A DNA stretch of 64,000 nucleotides, taken from positions 1 through 64,000 of the forward strand of contig CAZTUL010000004.1 of the NCBI GenBank assembly GCA_964616275.1. Reading direction: 5' to 3'. Made by a program: the position numbers and the translations under genes. The DNA comes from CAYZJV01 sp964616275. Its GTDB lineage: Bacteria; Spirochaetota; Spirochaetia; Sphaerochaetales; Sphaerochaetaceae. Within the stretch, counting starts at the first letter, position 1. Each line of letters starts with the position of its first letter. The notes below the pieces were generated by a model. It was given only the letters and a program-made list of their open reading frames with translations. It was not told the origin of the DNA and ran no database searches. This document shows positions 45,468-53,935 of the stretch, piece by piece.

Positions 45468-47078
45468 TTACTGAATTCCTAAATATTTTATTGGGTGAAA
45501 ATCAAGGATATTGTCATACCACCCCACCACTGTGTCGGAGAGAATCACATGAATGGTTATCCCATGATAGAGCGGAAATACAGCGGCATTAGACAAAAGA
45601 TACTGTTCCGCTTGCTGTAACAAGGTCTTTCCTTTCTGCGAATCCTGGGGTACCGACATCGCCTCTGCAAGAAGTGCATCATATGTTTTATCGTGCATAT
45701 TGCCTAAGTTGTATCCACTGTCGCTGTTCCATAAATGAAAGAAAGTAAGCGGATTTTGGAAGTCGCCAATCCAGGTGATGAACGCAAAGTCGTAGGGTGT
45801 TGATTCTGGGAAACGAGCATACATACCGAGAGGCAGTGTATCTGTCACCACAGTAATACCAAGAGTCTGACTCCAGATATCGGCAATGCGACCTGCTGAG
45901 GCTTCAACCTGTGATCCCCGATGTATAGCCATGTGTAATGGGGGAAGACCGGCTCCATAAGGGAATCCGGATTCGCTCAGGAGCGAGAGTGCTTGCTGCA
46001 GCTGCTCCTCCTGATTAAACGTCTGTGGTGTCATTGGTGAACTATGATCGGGGATGAGGTGCGAAGTGGGAAATAGTTGGCCACTTTGTAATCGAATTGC
46101 ATCCCAGGGAATAAGTAGGCTTAACGCTTTTCGAACATTTGGATTTGCATATGCTCCAGATTTTGCACTGAAATAGAAGAACCCAGTCGAGTATTCGGGT
46201 GATATTCTGAGATCTTCCGGGTTATGCAGGAGTTCGCGTGGTATGTAAGAGAGTGCCCAATGTATGGCTCTTTGTTCGTATGCTGCACGGATATCCTCAG
46301 CTTGACCAAAAACAAATTCTATATAGTCACTTGGGACATTGTCATAATCTACATACCAGGGATGCTTTTCCAGTAAAACGTGTGTTTCGGAGTAGTGGGT
46401 AATTCTGAAGGGTCCAGAAGTAATCATGTCAGTCGGAAGAGGTTGATTTTTCGAATTACGAAATGATGGATGGATGGCAGAAAACGGAAGCATGCTGAAT
46501 AAGTTGGGAAGATAGGGAGCTGGAGTGGTAAGCGTAATGCGTATAGTGTATTTCCCCTCCGCTGTTATACCAAGCTCTGAAGAGGATTTCATGCCTTTTC
46601 TGAATTCTTGGACTCCCTCAATTGCATCGAGCATGGATAGCAGATAGGTATTCCCTTCATTATTTCGTGCCTGCTCAAGAAGCCATACCCACGAGCTTAC
46701 AAACGTATCTGCAGTGATTTCTTCTCCATTTGAAAAATATGCCTGCTCCTTGATGGTAATCGTCCAGATTAGTTCGTCATCTGATAGTGAAACCATTTGT
46801 GCAAGTGCTGGTATAGGTTTACCGTCTACTGGGTTTAGGTTGAACAGTCCCTCAAACAACCCATCTAACACGAGGAGTGAAGTAGCTTCGGTTGCTTGCA
46901 GCGGGTTTAAAAACAACTGATTATCCGATTTGAGCAGCCCAATTGAGAATGTTTTCTCAGAACTAAGCGATTCACGCATAGGCAAAGGAGGCTGTTGAAC
47001 CTCACGCTCGCCTTTTCCTATGAGAGGCAGTGTTATGAGGAGTATACAGATAATCATTCCCCACCGAATTATCTTCAT
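45468..47078 (-). CDS. Oligopeptide-type ABC transporter substrate-binding protein
   Basis: A protein of 536 residues of the OppA/DppA (SBP_bac_5) family: signal peptide in residues 1-23 without lipobox, NPLQATEATSLLVLDGLFEGL, the TWTI-like IWTITIKEQAYFSNGEEITA, and DFAFITWIGDFQNPLTF late. Probably binds peptides in the periplasm. No permease or ATPase genes are adjacent. Overlaps the lplA stop (ATGA), so it is expressed with lplA. Confidence 0.9.
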   Translation of the reverse strand: MKIIRWGMIICILLITLPLIGKGEREVQQPPLPMRESLSSEKTFSIGLLKSDNQLFLNPLQATEATSLLVLDGLFEGLFNLNPVDGKPIPALAQMVSLSDDELIWTITIKEQAYFSNGEEITADTFVSSWVWLLEQARNNEGNTYLLSMLDAIEGVQEFRKGMKSSSELGITAEGKYTIRITLTTPAPYLPNLFSMLPFSAIHPSFRNSKNQPLPTDMITSGPFRITHYSETHVLLEKHPWYVDYDNVPSDYIEFVFGQAEDIRAAYEQRAIHWALSYIPRELLHNPEDLRISPEYSTGFFYFSAKSGAYANPNVRKALSLLIPWDAIRLQSGQLFPTSHLIPDHSSPMTPQTFNQEEQLQQALSLLSESGFPYGAGLPPLHMAIHRGSQVEASAGRIADIWSQTLGITVVTDTLPLGMYARFPESTPYDFAFITWIGDFQNPLTFFHLWNSDSGYNLGNMHDKTYDALLAEAMSVPQDSQKGKTLLQQAEQYLLSNAAVFPLYHGITIHVILSDTVVGWYDNILDFHPIKYLGIQ

Positions 47079-48082
47079 GCAAGTTCCTTCTCAATGAGAT
47101 GAGCTACATCGCTTGCCATTCCATGAAAATCGTCCGGCTTTGATTTTGTACCTTCTATGAGTACCTGATTTATTTCATGTGGGCAATAACGGGTTCCAGG
47201 CAGCGTCTCCTGAAGAAATTCAATAAACTCGACCGAGAGAGAGTCACTGAATATATGTACCTGATCAATAACACCACCTTGAATTGCAAAATCCAATGTG
47301 ATACCACCCCAAGGGAAACGGCTGGTAATCGGGTGATCAAATTGGGGAGAACTACCAAATCTCCAATTCCAGTCGGCATAGAGCTGATAGGTCTCAAAGA
47401 GTTTTTCCTCTTGAGATAGACGTTCAATAGTCAAATCTTCTACTGCACACCTCTCTCCATATGCAGAGAAAAATTGCTCAATAATTGCATTGCATAGTAC
47501 ATCGTGGGTGAGATCCTGATTAAATTCGGTAAGATTTGCCACACGAGAAGCTACTGAACGGACTCCCTTTGACTGTAGTTTCTCTTTATTAGGGGTAAGG
47601 TAGTGAGGTAATTTTGTCATGTCTGCATTAATTAGCAGCGTTCCATGGTGAAAGGCTCGGTCAGCTGTCATTCTAAAAGCACTGCCGGAAATTTTACGGC
47701 CATCAACTAATATGTCATTTCTACCTGATTGCTCTGCAGCAATGCCAAACCCAGCGAGAGCCTGAATAATGAGGGAGAAATTTCTGTCCTTGTCGTAAGA
47801 ATCCTTTGGAGACATAAAGGTAAAATTTGTATTTCCCAGATCATGGTACACAGCACCGCCGCCACTTTGTCTACGAGCCAAAACAATCCCATCACAATCC
47901 ATGGCTTGTAAATTACATTCAACCCATGGGTTCTGAAATCTACCAATTACAATGCATGGTTTATTTCTCCAGAGGAACAACACATGATGATCTGCTGGAA
48001 AATTTTTGAAGATCCAGTCTTCGGTTGCCAAGTTAAACCAGGGGTCATGGTGCTCTGCAGTGAACACTTGTACTTTAGGCAT
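47075..48082 (-). CDS. lplA: Lipoate-protein ligase A
   Basis: A protein of 335 residues. RRQSGGGAVYHDLGN (lipoate-binding loop), the catalytic-lysine motif DGRKISGSAFR and FHHGTLLI. Attaches lipoate to E2 and GcvH proteins using ATP. AGGAGAGG before ATG. Divergent from rsmE. An E2-like protein with a damaged catalytic motif lies a few genes away but has no lipoyl domain. Confidence 0.93.
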   Translation of the reverse strand: MPKVQVFTAEHHDPWFNLATEDWIFKNFPADHHVLFLWRNKPCIVIGRFQNPWVECNLQAMDCDGIVLARRQSGGGAVYHDLGNTNFTFMSPKDSYDKDRNFSLIIQALAGFGIAAEQSGRNDILVDGRKISGSAFRMTADRAFHHGTLLINADMTKLPHYLTPNKEKLQSKGVRSVASRVANLTEFNQDLTHDVLCNAIIEQFFSAYGERCAVEDLTIERLSQEEKLFETYQLYADWNWRFGSSPQFDHPITSRFPWGGITLDFAIQGGVIDQVHIFSDSLSVEFIEFLQETLPGTRYCPHEINQVLIEGTKSKPDDFHGMASDVAHLIEKELA

Positions 48083-48125
48083 ATTCCTCTCCTGACACGC
48101 TCTAGGCTATGAATGCTTCATATTA

Positions 48126-48159
48126 CTGTGTTTACACAGGGCATGCAACAGCCTATACT
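48126..48159 (+). promoter_or_regulatory. rsmE leaderless promoter with overlapping palindrome
   Basis: TTTACA (48131-48136), 17-base spacer, TATACT (48154-48159), seven bases to ATG 48167. A perfect 14-base dyad CTGTGTTTACACAG (48126-48139) covers the -35 element in the lplA/rsmE divergent gap and is a candidate operator. Confidence 0.6.
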
Positions 48160-48166
48160 CCCACCC

Positions 48167-48883
48167 ATGAATATCATTCTGTTTCACCAATGGCCAGAAC
48201 ATAATAGTATCCCAGTTTCTGATTATCGTGGAGCTCATATTAAAAAAGTACTGCGACTTGTTCCAGGGGATTCCATGTATATCGGTATTGTCAACGGAGA
48301 GTGGGGGATTGCCACAATTCAATCACTGGAGGATTCTTTAATCTCCTTTACCTATAAGAAACAGGGTGACGCACAGCCGTTACATCCTGTTACTCTTCTG
48401 GTTGCACAAGTACGTCCCATATGCATGAAGAGAATACTGCGAGAAGCTGCGAGTTTTGGAGTAGAGCGGCTGCTCATTGTCGGTGCAGATTCTGCCGAAC
48501 GGTCATATGCCTCTGCAAAATTATGGTCAACAGGAGAGTATCAATCCTATCTGCTGGATGGAGTCATGCAATCTGGACAGACTTCGATGCCGGAATGTCT
48601 GATGGTAAATTCGTTAGACGATGCATTAAGCAGGGAATTCTCATGGGAATCCAGACTATTACTGGATAATGTAATGCAAGGGAATCCATTATCACAAATC
48701 AGTGAAATCAGCAGGCCTGCCTGTATTGCTATTGGACCGGAGAGGGGATGGTCCAATCGGGAACGCCGATTATTTCTTGATTATGGGTTTGCCCCTTGTA
48801 CAATGGGAAAGCGTGTTTTACGTACCGAAACAGCATGCAGTGCTGCTGTTGCAATGGTATTAGGAAAATTAGGAGCAGTGTAA
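48167..48883 (+). CDS. rsmE: 16S rRNA (uracil-1498-N3) methyltransferase
   Basis: A protein of 238 residues of the SPOUT class: N-terminal PUA-like part (HIKKVLRLVPGDSMYIGIVNG) and a knotted C-terminal domain with IGPERGWSNRERRLF and MGKRVLRTETA. The usual GPEGG loop reads GPERG. Start at ATG 48167, seven bases after TATACT, with no Shine-Dalgarno site; upstream in-frame ATGs would place the start before the promoter. Confidence 0.9.
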   Translation: MNIILFHQWPEHNSIPVSDYRGAHIKKVLRLVPGDSMYIGIVNGEWGIATIQSLEDSLISFTYKKQGDAQPLHPVTLLVAQVRPICMKRILREAASFGVERLLIVGADSAERSYASAKLWSTGEYQSYLLDGVMQSGQTSMPECLMVNSLDDALSREFSWESRLLLDNVMQGNPLSQISEISRPACIAIGPERGWSNRERRLFLDYGFAPCTMGKRVLRTETACSAAVAMVLGKLGAV

Positions 48884-48939
48884 CCGATTGTCCCAACGAG
48901 CTATTTGTGGCAATATGGAACCTTGAGTGAGGAGGATGT

Positions 48940-49761
48940 ATGGCACACTGTGTAGTTCCCGAGGCTGAGGCAATTCTCGACAAAGAATTTCCTGTATTAG
49001 ATAAAGGTTTTGTCCGATTGGTCGATTATTTAGGTTCAGATTCTCGTATCGTTCAAGCGGCTCGAGTTTCGTATGGCGAGGGCACTAAGAGCTTTAGACA
49101 GGATAAAGGCCTCATTTCCTATCTTATGAGAAATGAACATACATCTCCGTTTGAGCAAGTTAATTTCACATTTCATATTAAAATGCCCATTTTTGTTGCA
49201 CGTCAATGGATTCGGCACAGAACCGCACGTGTGAATGAGATTTCTGGGCGATACAGCGTAATGGCAAATGAAGCGTACATCCCAGATATGGAGCATATTA
49301 ATTTCCAGAGTGATGACAATAAGCAGGGTAGATCTGATGAACCGGTTGATCAGAAGACGAGAGAACAGGTTGCATCTATACTCAAAGCAGACCAGGAACG
49401 GGCGTTCGCTGCCTATCATGAAATGCTTGATTTAGGGATTGCACGTGAACTTGCCCGAATTGACCTCCCTTTGAGCCTTTATACACAATGGTATTGGCAG
49501 ATGGATTTGCATAATCTCTTCCATTTCCTCAAACTTCGGCTCGATAACCACGCTCAGTATGAAATACGGGTGTATGCTGAAGCAATTCTTGAAATTATTC
49601 GAACTGTATGCCCTATGGCATGTGAGGCTTTTGAGCAGTTGATTCTTCATGCAGAACGTTTCTCATCTCGTGAGATTGAGGCGATTAAGACGATGATTCA
49701 AGGAAATGAGTGTCCTCTGAGCGGTAGAGAACGTCAGCTCTTTGACGCTAAATTCCAATAA
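48940..49761 (+). CDS. thyX: Flavin-dependent thymidylate synthase
   Basis: A protein of 273 residues with the ThyX motif RHRTARVNEISGRYS (RHR-x7-S), and downstream LPLSLYTQWYWQMDLHNLFHFLKLR. Converts dUMP to dTMP with FAD, NADPH and methylenetetrahydrofolate. GAGGAGG before ATG. The dCMP deaminase at 7.9 kb can supply dUMP. Confidence 0.96.
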   Translation: MAHCVVPEAEAILDKEFPVLDKGFVRLVDYLGSDSRIVQAARVSYGEGTKSFRQDKGLISYLMRNEHTSPFEQVNFTFHIKMPIFVARQWIRHRTARVNEISGRYSVMANEAYIPDMEHINFQSDDNKQGRSDEPVDQKTREQVASILKADQERAFAAYHEMLDLGIARELARIDLPLSLYTQWYWQMDLHNLFHFLKLRLDNHAQYEIRVYAEAILEIIRTVCPMACEAFEQLILHAERFSSREIEAIKTMIQGNECPLSGRERQLFDAKFQ

Positions 49762-49789
49762 AATCAGATACGTGGGTGTAGCAGCAGTA

Positions 49790-49810
49790 GAAAAATGAGG
49801 ATTTTTCTTT
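49790..49810. terminator. Weak AT-rich hairpin between thyX and the E2-like gene
   Basis: GAAAAAT / ATTTTTC stem (49790-49796, 49801-49807) followed by a T/C-rich run. Low stability; only a possible terminator. Confidence 0.3.
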
Positions 49811-49822
49811 CTCATGGATTAC

Positions 49823-50767
49823 CTAGGCGGATTCCTTGTTTAGGCGGCGTTGCTTTCGGCGTAACCGTTTAGCTTTTCGTCGTTCCCGCTTTACTTCACG
49901 AAGCGTGGGGCCGGGCTGTGGTAAAGCAGGGCGCTCAAGTAATTGCTCCGGGTTATTCAGTAAATCCTGCAATAGCTGCATAGATTTAATAAAATAGAAG
50001 CCATCCGCGATTCGTTCATCGAGTGTCACTCCAATTTCCATGGAATCGACAAAGCTTACGGAGTCGTTTTCAGCATACACACGCTTTCTTTTAAGTGCTC
50101 CCATGGTAATGAACAGAGAGGTGGTTCCCCATTCATACAGATGGTGGTGTGGACTGCCGAGAAGGCTAATACTCCCAAGATTCGCTACGAACGCGGAAGC
50201 ATGCAAGCCATCAGCATTACGCAGTGCCTTTGGAGCAAGTCCATGGACATCCAGAAACCGGATGATTGCAACAAGGAGACGCAAGAGTGTCTTTGGGAAG
50301 TTAAGGAAAAATTCGACAGCCTCATCCGTATTGTTGTCGGTACCTCCCATACGAGAATTCTCTATAGTTCTATTTACCAGCTGAGCAATCTCTGGAAAGG
50401 TCATCTGAGGTTCAAAATAGACAATCGAAATATGCTCTGGAGCCTCATCTGTATAATCTTCTTTGACAACAAAATTCAATGACAGCTCTTTTCTCTGCCA
50501 ACAATCATAATTCATGATAAATCTATTGAGATATGGTCGGAGGGCTATTGTACGCAGGAGGGCAGAAAGAAATAATTCAAACACTCTATACTTATGATCT
50601 CCAGGCTGATCTCTATTCATTGTTTTTACAAACTGAATACCTTCCGTTAAATCGAGTGAAAATTGATGATAGATAAGTGAATCGACCCGTTTCGGCATAA
50701 CGAACGGAAACATTCGTTTGAAAGGATTGAGATCTGCTACATACGTTGCATCGGGTCTTCGTTTCAT
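49823..50767 (-). CDS. E2-like (2-oxoacid dehydrogenase acyltransferase fold) protein with altered active site
   Basis: A protein of 314 residues resembling the CAT-like catalytic domain of lipoyl E2 acyltransferases, without lipoyl or subunit-binding domains. The closing motif normally reads D-H-R-x-x-D-G; here it is LDERIADG (D250, E251), so the catalytic His is a Glu. Strongly basic C-terminal tail (RREVKRERRKAKRLRRKQRR-like). Function unknown; acyl-CoA binding or a non-catalytic role is possible. No clear Shine-Dalgarno site; TTGACA lies 18 bases before a weak -10. Confidence 0.62.
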   Translation of the reverse strand: MKRRPDATYVADLNPFKRMFPFVMPKRVDSLIYHQFSLDLTEGIQFVKTMNRDQPGDHKYRVFELFLSALLRTIALRPYLNRFIMNYDCWQRKELSLNFVVKEDYTDEAPEHISIVYFEPQMTFPEIAQLVNRTIENSRMGGTDNNTDEAVEFFLNFPKTLLRLLVAIIRFLDVHGLAPKALRNADGLHASAFVANLGSISLLGSPHHHLYEWGTTSLFITMGALKRKRVYAENDSVSFVDSMEIGVTLDERIADGFYFIKSMQLLQDLLNNPEQLLERPALPQPGPTLREVKRERRKAKRLRRKQRRLNKESA

Positions 50768-50774
50768 TTCTATT

Positions 50775-50810
50775 TCATTACCCCCGAAGAGGTGGTACTG
50801 TCAACCACCT
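50775..50810 (-). promoter_or_regulatory. E2-like gene promoter with dyad over the -35
   Basis: Minus strand TTGACA (50804-50799), 18-base spacer, weak TAATGA (50780-50775), seven bases to ATG. A perfect dyad AGGTGGT-N7-ACCACCT (50790-50796, 50804-50810) embraces the -35 box. Confidence 0.4.
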
Positions 50811-50817
50811 GTTCATT

Positions 50818-52098
50818 CTAGCTGTGAATGCCGACTCTCTTTTCGTAGTGTATTCGCATGTCCATTTCAAAACTTCTATTGTCTGGGTACGAGCGTCCGA
50901 ATACGGGCTCCCATAGTTCAGGAAGTTCCATACAGAGGTAGAAAAAAGGAGCCTGTGCACTTTTCCATGATTCTGGGAAGCATGAGTAGGCAAAGGTGAA
51001 CATCTGTTGCTTTATGGCAGCGGGGTAAGAATATTTCCCTGCCGATTCAGACAATTCCATTTGAAGAATTCTGCTCGGCTGATTAGATTGTCGCAGCTGT
51101 CGCAGAACTTCTTTCGTGAATGTGAGAGTCCCAAGCGAAATCATTACAACCTCTTCTGGTGAGAAGTTGTCAACAATCGATGAAATTACTCTGTGGTATT
51201 CATGTTCCCACCCCTTAAAATATACCATTGGATGCAAGTGGAATCCTACAAGTATTCCCGCATCTGCTGCCCTGCGAGCAGCTTGAATCCGGTTTTCAAG
51301 GGCAGCACTTTTATGTTCCTCTTTTGTAATAATGGTAGGAGCATTGAGAGACCATGTGGCAATCATATTCCTAGGGATGTTTATCTGCTGAATCCAGTCT
51401 GTTCGCGCCGATTTAGTTTTAAGTTCGATAATTACCTGAGGATGCTTTTCAGCGAATCTAACAAGAGCATCAAGCACGCCGTGTTCGTTTCCCCACATAA
51501 GTGAATCAGATGATTGTCCAGTTCCGATATGCCATGTCTCTTGTGGTAATTCAAGCTGTTCAAGTCGTTCAGAAAGGTTCGATGCGAATACAATTTCATC
51601 TTTATGGTAGAAGCTTTGGATTGAGCAATAAGAGCAGGCAAAGGCACATTGCTGCACCACATCAAGGGTCTGTAAATTACAACAGCGAGTCTTTTCTCCT
51701 GAAACCGGACAGGGACACCGACCGAGCAGACGAATGTCTCCGAGGGATTCGACGTGTTTTATCTTTTGCGATAGGTGAGGTTTTTCTGTAAAGTCTGCAT
51801 AGTCTGTCGGCTCTTTTCTTAACACTGAGACAGCATGCATCATATCTTGCATAATAGCCTTAAATCGAAGTTTCCCTTGAAATTTCTCGCCAGAAGATTC
51901 GTTCCAGACTATCGAAATTGAGTTCTGTCGCCATAGTCGTAAATCAATAGCCTGCTCAATGAGTATGCGGATTTGCTGATAGGTTGGATGATATTGTGAG
52001 AGGATATCTATAAGGAATTCGTAATCTTCACTCGTAAGTGATGTAGCTAATGGATGTGAAGCGAGGAGTTCTTGTGGTGTTTGGGTTTCGTGCAACAT
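50818..52098 (-). CDS. Spore photoproduct lyase-family radical SAM protein
   Basis: A protein of 426 residues. Radical SAM cluster motif C151-x3-C155-x2-C158 (CAFACSYCSIQSFY) preceded by four further Cys (C128, C130, C139, C140), then HIGTGQSSDSL, ELKTKS, TWSLNAPTI and GFHLHPMVYF. Resembles SplB-type DNA-repair enzymes that reverse the thymine photoproduct; its divergent partner is uvrC. No spore genes are present in the window, so the role may be general repair. No Shine-Dalgarno site; ATG lies five bases after TAGAAT. Confidence 0.78.
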   Translation of the reverse strand: MLHETQTPQELLASHPLATSLTSEDYEFLIDILSQYHPTYQQIRILIEQAIDLRLWRQNSISIVWNESSGEKFQGKLRFKAIMQDMMHAVSVLRKEPTDYADFTEKPHLSQKIKHVESLGDIRLLGRCPCPVSGEKTRCCNLQTLDVVQQCAFACSYCSIQSFYHKDEIVFASNLSERLEQLELPQETWHIGTGQSSDSLMWGNEHGVLDALVRFAEKHPQVIIELKTKSARTDWIQQINIPRNMIATWSLNAPTIITKEEHKSAALENRIQAARRAADAGILVGFHLHPMVYFKGWEHEYHRVISSIVDNFSPEEVVMISLGTLTFTKEVLRQLRQSNQPSRILQMELSESAGKYSYPAAIKQQMFTFAYSCFPESWKSAQAPFFYLCMELPELWEPVFGRSYPDNRSFEMDMRIHYEKRVGIHS

Positions 52099-52103
52099 GC
52101 TTT

Positions 52104-52133
52104 ATTCTACCGGTATTATTGCAATTTCATCAA
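52104..52133 (-). promoter_or_regulatory. Leaderless promoter of the SPL-like gene
   Basis: Minus strand TTGATG (52133-52128), 18-base spacer, TAGAAT (52109-52104), five bases, ATG 52098. Interleaved with the divergent uvrC promoter (52119-52147). Confidence 0.45.
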
Positions 52134-52147
52134 TCGGCGGCTATGCT
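52119..52147 (+). promoter_or_regulatory. Near-leaderless promoter of uvrC
   Basis: TTGCAA (52119-52124), 17-base spacer, TATGCT (52142-52147), nine bases to ATG 52157, so the mRNA leader would be 0-3 bases. No ribosome-binding site. Confidence 0.55.
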
Positions 52148-52156
52148 GTTTCGCAT

Positions 52157-53935
52157 ATGGATACAAGTCCGAAGGAACAGGCAAAATCATTACCTCATCT
52201 CCCAGGTGTATATCTCATGAAGGATGCTGCGGGGAAAATTATCTACGTTGGGAAAGCTAAAGATTTGCGAAACCGGGTGACTTCATATTTTCTTTCTGGA
52301 AAGGATATCAAAACAACCTTCCTTGTAAGCAAGATTGATGAAATTGAATATATTATTACCGGTAACGAATATGAAGCTCTTGTTCTTGAGAACAATCTGA
52401 TTAAGAAACACAATCCCCACTATAATATTTCCTTAAAAGATGGAAAGAGTTATCCCCTTATCCGAATAACCAATGAACCATTTCCGAAGGTATTTAAAAC
52501 ACGACGAATTATTCAAGATGGTTCCGAGTATTATGGCCCATATCCCGATGGGAAGAGTCTCTCCCAGTATTTGGATCTCATCGATAAAATGTTTCCATTA
52601 AGAAAATGTGGTATTCCATTAAGGAAACGATACACACCTTGTCTGTATTATCATATTGGTCGCTGCTGTGGACCCTGTGCAGGATTGGTGACTGAGGAAG
52701 AGTACGGTAAACACATAGCAAAAGTAAAAGCCTTTCTCCAAGGTAAGAATGAGGAGCTTGTCAGGCAGGTTCAAGACGAGATGTTGGCTGCAGCGAAAGA
52801 ACAAAAGTTTGAACTGGCGGCAGAAAAACGAGATATGCTGCTCGCGATTGAATCGGTAAGTAAAGCACAGCAAGTGCAGGACTTCTCTACCGAAAGTCGT
52901 GATTATGCAGCATGTGAAATGCGTATGCATCTTGCTACAGTCAGTATTATGCAAATTCGGGATGGCAAACTTATGGGAAAAGCTCTGTACAGAGCTGAAA
53001 CATTTGGAGATGAGACCGAAACTCTGCTTAACTTTCTTACTCAGTACTACGGAGATGGTGGTAACCTTCCTCAACAGCTTTTTATTTCACACGATATTGA
53101 TAGTAGACTTGTTCAAACCTATTTTGCTGAAGAGTTGAAAGTTGCTACCGAAGTTTCGATTCCACGTGAAGGAAAACATTATCGGGTGCTTCGTATGGCA
53201 GCAGAAAATGCAGCTCGTGATGTTGAAAAACGGCTTAAAAGTAATGAAAATCCAGAGGCACTTGACGAACTTATGGAGGTTCTCCAGCTAGAAGCGCCAC
53301 CACGATTCATAGAGGGTTTTGATATTGCACAGCTTGCCGGCAAATATACGGTTGCAAGTCTCATTACATTTACCGATGGTAATCCCGACAGAAAGAATTA
53401 TAGAAGATTCAATATCAAGTCACTCGAGGGACGGATTGATGATTTTGGTGCCATTCGTGAGGCTGTTTCGAGACGTTATACACGACAGATTCGAGAAAAT
53501 AAACCGTTACCCGATCTTATACTGATTGATGGAGGAACAGGGCAGGTGAATGCTGCAAAACAGGTGTTAATTTCTTTAGGATTAGACGCTATTCCTGTTG
53601 TAGGTTTAGCTGAACAATATGAAGAAATTCACTTTCCTGATGAACGACAGCCACTACGATTACCGGAAGCTTCGAGTGGTCTAAAAGTTTTACAGGCTGT
53701 TCGTGATGAGACTCACCGATTTGCAACATCTCTAAACCAGCAACAGAGATCTCGAGAGGCTACCTTTACATTGTTAGAATCGATTGATGGAGTCGGTCCT
53801 GCTCGGAGTAAACGGCTCATGCAGATTTTTGGAACTTTAGATGCACTCCTGTCTGCAACAGCGGAGGATATTGCAAATCAAGCTCAGGTGCCTCTCCCAG
53901 TTGCTCACCGAATACTTAGAACTTTGCATCTGTGA
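52157..53935 (+). CDS. uvrC: UvrABC excinuclease subunit C
   Basis: A protein of 592 residues. GIY-YIG nuclease domain (LPGVYLMKDAAGKIIYVGKA), Cys-rich CGIPLRKRYTPCLYYHIGRC, UVR segment around EQKFELAAEKRDML, RNase H-like endonuclease domain with PDLILIDGGTGQ, and C-terminal helix-hairpin-helix (LLESIDGVGPARSKRLM). Makes the dual incisions in nucleotide excision repair. ATG 52157 fits the family N-terminus. Its end overlaps the convergent holA by 20 bases. Confidence 0.96.
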   Translation: MDTSPKEQAKSLPHLPGVYLMKDAAGKIIYVGKAKDLRNRVTSYFLSGKDIKTTFLVSKIDEIEYIITGNEYEALVLENNLIKKHNPHYNISLKDGKSYPLIRITNEPFPKVFKTRRIIQDGSEYYGPYPDGKSLSQYLDLIDKMFPLRKCGIPLRKRYTPCLYYHIGRCCGPCAGLVTEEEYGKHIAKVKAFLQGKNEELVRQVQDEMLAAAKEQKFELAAEKRDMLLAIESVSKAQQVQDFSTESRDYAACEMRMHLATVSIMQIRDGKLMGKALYRAETFGDETETLLNFLTQYYGDGGNLPQQLFISHDIDSRLVQTYFAEELKVATEVSIPREGKHYRVLRMAAENAARDVEKRLKSNENPEALDELMEVLQLEAPPRFIEGFDIAQLAGKYTVASLITFTDGNPDRKNYRRFNIKSLEGRIDDFGAIREAVSRRYTRQIRENKPLPDLILIDGGTGQVNAAKQVLISLGLDAIPVVGLAEQYEEIHFPDERQPLRLPEASSGLKVLQAVRDETHRFATSLNQQQRSREATFTLLESIDGVGPARSKRLMQIFGTLDALLSATAEDIANQAQVPLPVAHRILRTLHL

